A DNA stretch of 64,000 nt from an uncultured Phascolarctobacterium sp. (GTDB lineage: Bacteria; Bacillota; Negativicutes; Acidaminococcales; Acidaminococcaceae). The position numbers and the translations under genes were made by a program. The stretch spans positions 1 through 64,000 of the forward strand of contig CAJKLD010000009.1 of the NCBI GenBank assembly GCA_905200645.1, written 5' to 3'. The notes below the pieces were generated by a model that worked only from the letters and a program-made list of their open reading frames with translations, did not search any database and was not told the origin of the DNA. Below, piece after piece: positions 59,123 through 64,000 of this stretch. The first letter of the stretch is position 1; every line of letters begins with the position of its first letter.

Positions 59123-61075
59123 TTATAAATCAGAATTTTGTTTAATCGCGCCCTTAATTTTATTGGTCTTTTGCCAAAAGAAGGTCAAAACGATTAACGC
59201 AATACCAACACCGTCAGTAATCGTTCCGGGAACAATCATGCACACGCCGCCAACCAAGAAAGCAATTCTTTGCGGCAGATTAAGCAGATTTTGACAGAAG
59301 CCAATCATGGACATAGATACGCCCCACATACCAATGATAGCAGTCAGCGCGCTGTAAGTAATAGTAAACGGAGTAGCGTTAATCATGAGCAGCTCCGGCG
59401 CCAGTACAAAAATGTACGGAACAATAAAGGCTGCAATAGCCAGCTTCGCAGCAATTACGCCGCAGCGCATGGGGTTAGCACCTGCAATACCGGCTCCCGC
59501 ATACGCAGCCAAGGCAACGGGCGGAGTTACGTCGGCAACAATACCAAAATAGAAAGCAAACATATGCGCCGCCAAAACAGGCACGTTCATTTGAATCAAG
59601 GCAGGAGCCGCAATAGTAGAAGTAATTACATAGTTTGCCGTAGTCGGCACGCCCATGCCAAGAATCAAAGAAGTAATCATGGTAAAGAACATTGCCGGCA
59701 GCAGCTTGCCGCCTGCCAAGTCCAGCAAAGCGGTAGCAACCTTCAGGCCAACGCCGGTTTTGGTTACAACGCCGATAATGATACCGGCAGTAGCGCAGGC
59801 AATCAATACGCCAAGCACGCCTTTAGAACCGTCAATTAAGCCTTGAATAATTTGCTTAAAGGTAATACGGGTAGATTTACGCAGGCAGGCGCAGATAATA
59901 CTTAAGGCAATCGCCGCTAAGGCAGCTCTCATAGGAGTATAACCGCTTACCAGCAAATAAATAATTACAATCAAGGGAATGGCCAAATGACCCTTTTCCA
60001 AGAATAAATCTTTAAATTTAGGCAACTGGTCACGCGGAGTACCTTGTAAGCCAAATTTTTTAGCTTCATAATGAACGCCCAGCCATACGCCGATATAATA
60101 AAGCATTGCCGGAATTACGGCAGCCTTAACAACGTCAAAATAAGGAACGCCGACAAATTCTGCCATTAAAAAGGCGGCAGCACCCATAACGGGAGGCATC
60201 AGCTGGCCGCCGGTAGAAGCGGCAGCCTCAACAGCGCCGGCAAACGCGGGACGATAACCTAATTTTTTCATCATGGGAATAGTAAAGGAACCGGTACCGG
60301 CAACGTTACCTACGGAAGAACCGGAAACAGTACCCATCAAGCCGGACGATAAAACGGCAACCTTAGCGGGACCGCCTGCTGCCCAACCGGCGATAGCGTT
60401 AGCCAAATCAATAAAAAACTTGCCCAAGCCGGTTGCTTCCAAATAGGCGCCGAACAGAATAAACAAATAAATAAAGGTGGAAGATACGCCCATAGGAGTA
60501 CCAAAAATACCTTCGGTAGTAAAGAAAAGGTGGTCAAACATTTCTTCCAAACCAACGCCGCGATGCGCCATAATACCGGGAATATAAGAACCAAAGAAAG
60601 CATACAGCAGGAATACGAAAGCTACAATAATCATAGGCCAGCCAACAACACGACGGGCGGCTTCAAATACTAAAACTGTACCAATAAGCGCAACAATAAA
60701 ATCCGTCTCCGTATTCAAACCGGCACGCAGCACCAGCTCGCTGTAATTTACTACAATATACATCGCCGAGCACGCGCTGACCAAAGCAAAAATTACATCA
60801 ATAGGATTCATCTTAGTTTTAGACCAAGATTTTCTTGTCGGATAAAGTAAAAAAATCAACAAAAAGCCAAAAGCTAAATGCACGGCACGCTGCAAATGAG
60901 CATCTAAAATACCAAAGGTAGCTGTATAAAGCTGAAAAATAGCAAATAAAATACAAATTGCATTGATAACATAGCCCCAAAAACCGCTTAGCTCGCGTTT
61001 ATTTGATTCTTTATCAAATTTTTGCAGTACCTCTTCTGCCGAAAGCTCTCTGATTTTTTCTTCTTTTGCAGACAT
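59123..61075 (-). CDS. TRAP transporter fused permease (4TM/12TM)
   Basis: A 650-residue fusion of the small and large TRAP membrane subunits, as in TAXI-type transporters. A DctQ-like N-terminal part with about four to five segments leads to the DctM-like domain carrying GTVSGSSVGNVAGTGSFTIP, EAAASTGGQLMPPVMGAAAFL and GMGVPTTANYVITS, motifs of the sodium-coupled transport core. It works with the TAXI binding protein encoded upstream in the operon. Start follows GAGAGGAGC. Confidence 0.95.
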   Translation of the reverse strand: MSAKEEKIRELSAEEVLQKFDKESNKRELSGFWGYVINAICILFAIFQLYTATFGILDAHLQRAVHLAFGFLLIFLLYPTRKSWSKTKMNPIDVIFALVSACSAMYIVVNYSELVLRAGLNTETDFIVALIGTVLVFEAARRVVGWPMIIVAFVFLLYAFFGSYIPGIMAHRGVGLEEMFDHLFFTTEGIFGTPMGVSSTFIYLFILFGAYLEATGLGKFFIDLANAIAGWAAGGPAKVAVLSSGLMGTVSGSSVGNVAGTGSFTIPMMKKLGYRPAFAGAVEAAASTGGQLMPPVMGAAAFLMAEFVGVPYFDVVKAAVIPAMLYYIGVWLGVHYEAKKFGLQGTPRDQLPKFKDLFLEKGHLAIPLIVIIYLLVSGYTPMRAALAAIALSIICACLRKSTRITFKQIIQGLIDGSKGVLGVLIACATAGIIIGVVTKTGVGLKVATALLDLAGGKLLPAMFFTMITSLILGMGVPTTANYVITSTIAAPALIQMNVPVLAAHMFAFYFGIVADVTPPVALAAYAGAGIAGANPMRCGVIAAKLAIAAFIVPYIFVLAPELLMINATPFTITYSALTAIIGMWGVSMSMIGFCQNLLNLPQRIAFLVGGVCMIVPGTITDGVGIALIVLTFFWQKTNKIKGAIKQNSDL

Positions 61076-61103
61076 AGGGTATCAGCTCCTCTCATAAATT
61101 AAA

Positions 61104-61643
61104 TTACAAATAATTCTCCAGCAAATATTGATAACGATATTGAACTTTTATTTTCAATGCCGTTCCCTGACCGTAAAGCTTAATCAAGTCATAATCATCC
61201 TTATCATGGATAATATGCTGCATAGCCTGTTCAGAAATACGCAAGTCCAAATCTTTATAGGGTCTGTTCATTTCCAAAAGGAATTTTCCGTCATCCGTCC
61301 TAGTAAGCCTGCCTTCGCCGGGCGCATAAGGATAACCCCAGCCTAGGGATTCAAAACTAGTATGGGTCATAGTCATATCGTCGACAGCATTGATGCGAAA
61401 ATAATCATCCCATTTTGTTTTTTCTACCGAATGAGTTAAGCTAATACTCCATTCATCACCAACATAAGTAGCAAAAGAAAACGGTTGCCTATCTCCTTCA
61501 GGTATGACTGCTACTACTAAGCGCGTGCCATACCATGCTAAAAAAAGAATTATTACGCTTAAAAAAATTACTAAATTCTTAATTGGGAAAAAAGACCGGG
61601 AGCCGGCAATAGCCGGTTTCCGGTCTTTGAAGTTCGGCTTCAT
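61104..61643 (-). CDS. DUF1850-domain protein
   Basis: A 179-residue protein with one N-terminal membrane segment (NLVIFLSVIILFLAWYG) followed by an extracytoplasmic DUF1850 domain: FSISLTHSVEKT-like ISLTHSVEKTKWDDYFRI and TSFESLGWGYPYAPGEG. DUF1850 genes sit beside TAXI-TRAP transporters in many bacteria; role unknown. The ATG at 61643 lies in front of a hairpin within codons 6-18, so expression may be attenuated (see findings). RBS is weak. Confidence 0.85.
   Translation of the reverse strand: MKPNFKDRKPAIAGSRSFFPIKNLVIFLSVIILFLAWYGTRLVVAVIPEGDRQPFSFATYVGDEWSISLTHSVEKTKWDDYFRINAVDDMTMTHTSFESLGWGYPYAPGEGRLTRTDDGKFLLEMNRPYKDLDLRISEQAMQHIIHDKDDYDLIKLYGQGTALKIKVQYRYQYLLENYL
61585..61628 (-). 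terminator. Terminator-like hairpin inside the DUF1850 5' end
   Basis: AAAGACCGG (61628-61620) pairs with CCGGTCTTT (61599-61591) and a nested GCCGGC stem, followed by TTTTCCC on the minus strand. It falls inside the first codons of the DUF1850 gene, between the binding-protein gene and the permease gene. Confidence 0.7.
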
Positions 61644-61652
61644 GGAAAAATC

Positions 61653-62621
61653 TTATTTCTCGTTAAAGAATTTTTCAGCGCCCGGGTTCAATTTAATGGA
61701 CATACCGTCTTTACCAGTTGCTTTAGTAATAGCATTTGCTGCGGAATGAGCGGCTTTCATGCGATCCAAATTGCCATAGAGAACCTTTGCAACTTCATAA
61801 GCAGTGTCGGCATCCATTTTGTCGGTAACTGCTAACATACATTTAACTGCAACAGCCGGAACGTCAGTTTCCTGCTTAGCATAGGTGCCTTTTTTAATAA
61901 TCAGCTTAGTGTAGAACGGATATTGTTTAATCAGTTCGTCAGCCTTAGCGTCGTCAACAGGAACCAAAACAACTTCGTTTTGAGTAGAAATATCCTGGAT
62001 AGCTGCGGTAGGATGGCCGGCAGTTACAAAGGCAGCGTCAACATTGCCGTCTTTTAATGCGCTTGCAGCTTCACCAAAGGACAGATATTGTACTTTAATG
62101 TCGTCATATTTAATGCCATAGGACTCCATAATTTGACGAGCGTTAGCTTCAGTACCGGAACCGGCAGCGCCAACAGCAATACGTTTACCTTTGAAATCAG
62201 CAACAGATTTAATGCCGGATTTTTTCAAGGTTACGATTTGTACAGTTTCAGGATACAAAGTAGCCAAGCCCTGCAGATTGTCAACCTTTTTGTCTTTGAA
62301 CATTTCGGTGCCGTTAACGGCATAGTAAGCAATATCGTTTTGAATAAAAGCAATTTCTACCTTTCCTTGCTTCAGCAGATTAACGTTAGCAACAGAAGCG
62401 CCGGTAGATTGTGCGGAAGCGTTAGCGCCTTTAACATTTTTATTCAGAATATCAGCAAGAGCGCCGCCCAGCGGGAAATATGTACCGGAAGTGCCGCCGG
62501 TAGCAATGTTAATAAATTTTTGTGCCGCCGGTTTTTTCTCTTCTTTTTTATCTCCACCACAACCGGCGATCATGGTAGCTATAACCATCATTCCAAGTAA
62601 AAATGCTAAAATTTTTTTCAT
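61653..62621 (-). CDS. TAXI-family TRAP solute-binding lipoprotein
   Basis: A 322-residue protein. Lipobox-like MIAGC near residue 21 follows a signal segment, then a lysine-rich linker. The TAXI family marks are FINIATGGTSGTYFPLGGAL, KVEIAFIQND and GSGTEANARQIMESYGI. Such proteins bind small carboxylates such as glutamate or 2-oxoglutarate in known cases; the ligand here is not identifiable. It is first in the operon and is followed by DUF1850 and the permease. Confidence 0.94.
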   Translation of the reverse strand: MKKILAFLLGMMVIATMIAGCGGDKKEEKKPAAQKFINIATGGTSGTYFPLGGALADILNKNVKGANASAQSTGASVANVNLLKQGKVEIAFIQNDIAYYAVNGTEMFKDKKVDNLQGLATLYPETVQIVTLKKSGIKSVADFKGKRIAVGAAGSGTEANARQIMESYGIKYDDIKVQYLSFGEAASALKDGNVDAAFVTAGHPTAAIQDISTQNEVVLVPVDDAKADELIKQYPFYTKLIIKKGTYAKQETDVPAVAVKCMLAVTDKMDADTAYEVAKVLYGNLDRMKAAHSAANAITKATGKDGMSIKLNPGAEKFFNEK

Positions 62622-62745
62622 ATCGGTTTCCCCTCCTTATTTTCGAATATGTGCTTAAAAGTCACAGCAACATATTTTTAGTATTTAATTCGTTAAATCT
62701 TTGTAAAATCCTGCTAAAAATGCAAAAAAACTAACTGTATACATA

Positions 62746-62759
62746 ATACTTGCAAGTAT
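62746..62759. promoter_or_regulatory. 14-bp palindrome before the TAXI-TRAP operon
   Basis: ATACTTGCAAGTAT is a perfect 14-bp palindrome about 125 bp upstream of the binding-protein start, beside a weak promoter-like CTTATA/17 bp/TACAGT on the minus strand. It could be an operator. The rest of 62622-62843 shows no gene. Confidence 0.4.
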
Positions 62760-62843
62760 AAGCTTCTGTCGCCGTCTAGTATTAAAGAAAAAAAATCCAA
62801 ACGCCATGTAATTTGCAGACAGCAAATCTTGCTAAGAATATTT

Positions 62844-62872
62844 TTGCCTATTTGCGTAATTTATGTTACAAT
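62844..62872 (+). promoter_or_regulatory. Promoter of the EF-hand-like gene
   Basis: TTGCCT (62844-62849) and TACAAT (62867-62872), 17 bp apart on the plus strand, with a leader of about 90 nt. Confidence 0.65.
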
Positions 62873-62968
62873 GTGGATATTATAATTGCTGCTTACAAGC
62901 AAGCAGCAAATTTTTCTCAGCAAAAACAAACAGGCTTTGAGCCTGGATTTTTAAGGAGTGAATAATTC

Positions 62969-63328
62969 ATGAGTTCCGGAGCTTATCAACTGCGCTTAGT
63001 GCGCACACTTTACCAAAATGTTTACGGCTGCATGCTGTACAACGAAAACAACCAACCTATCGGTCAATTAGAGATTGTTCCCAACATTCCTTTGGACCGC
63101 AGCCAGGTTCCTGAAGACGCGCCTGTGGTTTCTGCATATCTGCTGGTTATTGTTAAAGACGCCGATATTAACAAGGATAACCTTATTGATTTTGAAGAAC
63201 GCGCTTCCTACGCTTTACTGAAACGTTTCTCCACTGAAGAAATTGCTTTCCAACATTGCCAATTCTACTATCCGTCCCCTGCTTTCATTTTTGAACAGCC
63301 GGACGCCATCGGCGCGCCTATAATGTAA
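62969..63328 (+). CDS. Small protein with EF-hand-like loop, unknown function
   Basis: A 119-residue protein I do not recognise. It has no signal peptide or membrane segment. Residues around 70-81 read DINKDNLIDFEE, which matches a 12-residue EF-hand loop (Asp 1, Asn 3, Asp 5, Ile 8, Glu 12). The start follows AAGGAGTG. It is the only plus-strand gene between two minus-strand genes and has its own promoter and terminator. Calcium binding is inferred from the motif only. Confidence 0.8.
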   Translation: MSSGAYQLRLVRTLYQNVYGCMLYNENNQPIGQLEIVPNIPLDRSQVPEDAPVVSAYLLVIVKDADINKDNLIDFEERASYALLKRFSTEEIAFQHCQFYYPSPAFIFEQPDAIGAPIM

Positions 63329-63343
63329 AATTTTTACACATAA

Positions 63344-63383
63344 AAAAATCCGAGGTTTGCATCACAGCAAGTCTCGGATTTTT
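63344..63383. terminator. Two-way terminator between the EF-hand-like gene and yccF
   Basis: AAAAATCCGAG (63344-63354) pairs with CTCGGATTTTT (63373-63383); A and T runs flank both sides, so it can serve both converging genes. Confidence 0.8.
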
Positions 63384-63392
63384 CTTTTCAAT

Positions 63393-63761
63393 TTAATTTT
63401 TTGATACTACGCTGGCGCCAAAGGGCATAACCGCCAGCTTAGCGAGCTTAAAATGCTGCAAGCCAAATGGTATGCCGATAATGGTACAGCAAAGTATCAG
63501 GCCAAAGGTTGCGTGCGCCAAGGCCAGCTCAAAGCCGCCGAAAATCAACCACAAAATATTTAAAAGTAAAGAGCCCGCGCCGCCGCCGTATTGTATTTCC
63601 TTGCCAAAGGGAAAAAAGCTGAGCGTACCAAATTTAAAACACTGCATCCCAATGGGTATGCCAATAATACTGATGCACCAAAGCAGGCCTACCAAATACC
63701 AACCTAAACCGGAAAAAATTCCGCCGAAAAGGAACCAAACTATATTGCCTAAAATGCCCAT
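63393..63761 (-). CDS. YccF-domain membrane protein
   Basis: A 122-residue protein with two repeats of a membrane hairpin, each holding IIGIPIGMQCFKFGTLSFFPFG or IIGIPFGLQHFKLAKL. This YccF domain occurs in inner-membrane proteins of unknown function, possibly linked to ion or small-molecule movement. Start follows GAAAGGATG. Confidence 0.9.
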   Translation of the reverse strand: MGILGNIVWFLFGGIFSGLGWYLVGLLWCISIIGIPIGMQCFKFGTLSFFPFGKEIQYGGGAGSLLLNILWLIFGGFELALAHATFGLILCCTIIGIPFGLQHFKLAKLAVMPFGASVVSKN

Positions 63762-63891
63762 GCACTCACATCCTTTCTATTCACATTATAACAAAGTATT
63801 TTCTGTATGCCTATGAAAAAGAATAGAAATTTCAGTGAAAATTTTAAGATGGTTATTTATTTCGTCATCCGATAAAATTTATATGCAAGCA

Positions 63892-63923
63892 TAAAAACTG
63901 CCAGTAGAAAAACTACTGGCAGT
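63892..63923 (-). terminator. Terminator of the gene running in from the right edge
   Basis: ACTGCCAGTAG (63897-63907) pairs with CTACTGGCAGT (63913-63923), followed by TTTTAT on the minus strand. Confidence 0.8.
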
Positions 63924-63953
63924 AATTTGAAAATATTTTTTACACAGAACAAA

Positions 63954-64000
63954 CTAAGCCGCTTTCAACGCATGCTCTTTTTTCTTTTGTACCAAATACA
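63954..64000 (-). CDS. Partial CDS at window edge (C-terminal end only)
   Basis: On the minus strand one frame reads YLVQKKKEHALKAA and ends in TAG (63956-63954), followed by a clean terminator. That is consistent with the C-terminus of a gene that begins beyond 64000. Too little is visible to name it, and the frame choice rests on the terminator placement and charged tail. Confidence 0.45.
   Translation of the reverse strand, partial: YLVQKKKEHALKAA

Overview
This window looks like a chromosomal segment of a diderm Firmicute of the class Negativicutes, possibly of the Acidaminococcaceae/Phascolarctobacterium type; the genus is only a guess. The Firmicute side is shown by RemA, YicC, RqcH, SepF, a SpoIID-domain protein, an S-box (SAM-I) riboswitch on metK and mostly clean TTGACA/17 bp/TATAAT promoters. 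The outer membrane is shown by a two-partner secretion pair (giant TpsA exoprotein plus TpsB barrel) and an RND efflux pump. No prophage, insertion sequence or CRISPR array was seen. Almost every gene is on the minus strand; the plus-strand exceptions are a tRNA trio, a TetR/DUF1653 pair, the RND operon and one orphan small gene.

Layout, 1-12 kb: tRNA-Ala(GGC) followed by tandem copies of its own 3' end; an operon of two PuuE/CE4-like deacetylases, a polar amino acid ABC transporter and an Asp/Glu/hydantoin-type racemase; metK behind a SAM-I riboswitch; yicC-remA-gmk-rpoZ-coaBC; ybaK and rqcH. 12-22 kb: a 2577-residue GLUG-repeat TpsA with its TpsB. 22-33 kb: tRNA-Asp, tRNA-Gly and tRNA-Trp, then a long housekeeping block read as yebC-ruvC-ruvA-ruvB-queH-spoIID-queA-tgt-yajC-fthC-secD-secF. 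33-46.7 kb: NUDIX and small membrane protein, divergent TetR/DUF1653, a compact six-gene group-4 (Hyf/Hyc-like) membrane hydrogenase, and a divergent RND pump. 46.8-51 kb: TIM-barrel protein, sepF, bipA and a zinc-ribbon protein with a structured leader. 51-55 kb: a cobalamin-riboswitch operon for nucleotide-loop assembly (cobU, two divergent CobT paralogues, cobS, cobC). 55-64 kb: rpsB-tsf, a CaCA cation exchanger under a yybP-ykoY (Mn2+) riboswitch, yaaA, a TAXI-TRAP transporter with DUF1850, an orphan EF-hand-like protein and YccF.

The strongest candidates for unusual biology are: the pair of CobT paralogues that have lost complementary motifs, as expected of an ArsAB-like heterodimer making phenolyl cobamides; the racemase plus PuuE-like hydrolase plus uptake operon, which could be a ureide or hydantoin utilisation system; the minimal hydrogenase with a fused HyfH-HyfI subunit and a large subunit that ends at its last metal-binding motif; the mosaic TPS exoprotein; and the tRNA-Ala 3'-end repeat array. 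All functional assignments come from reading the sequence by eye; no search or folding program was run.
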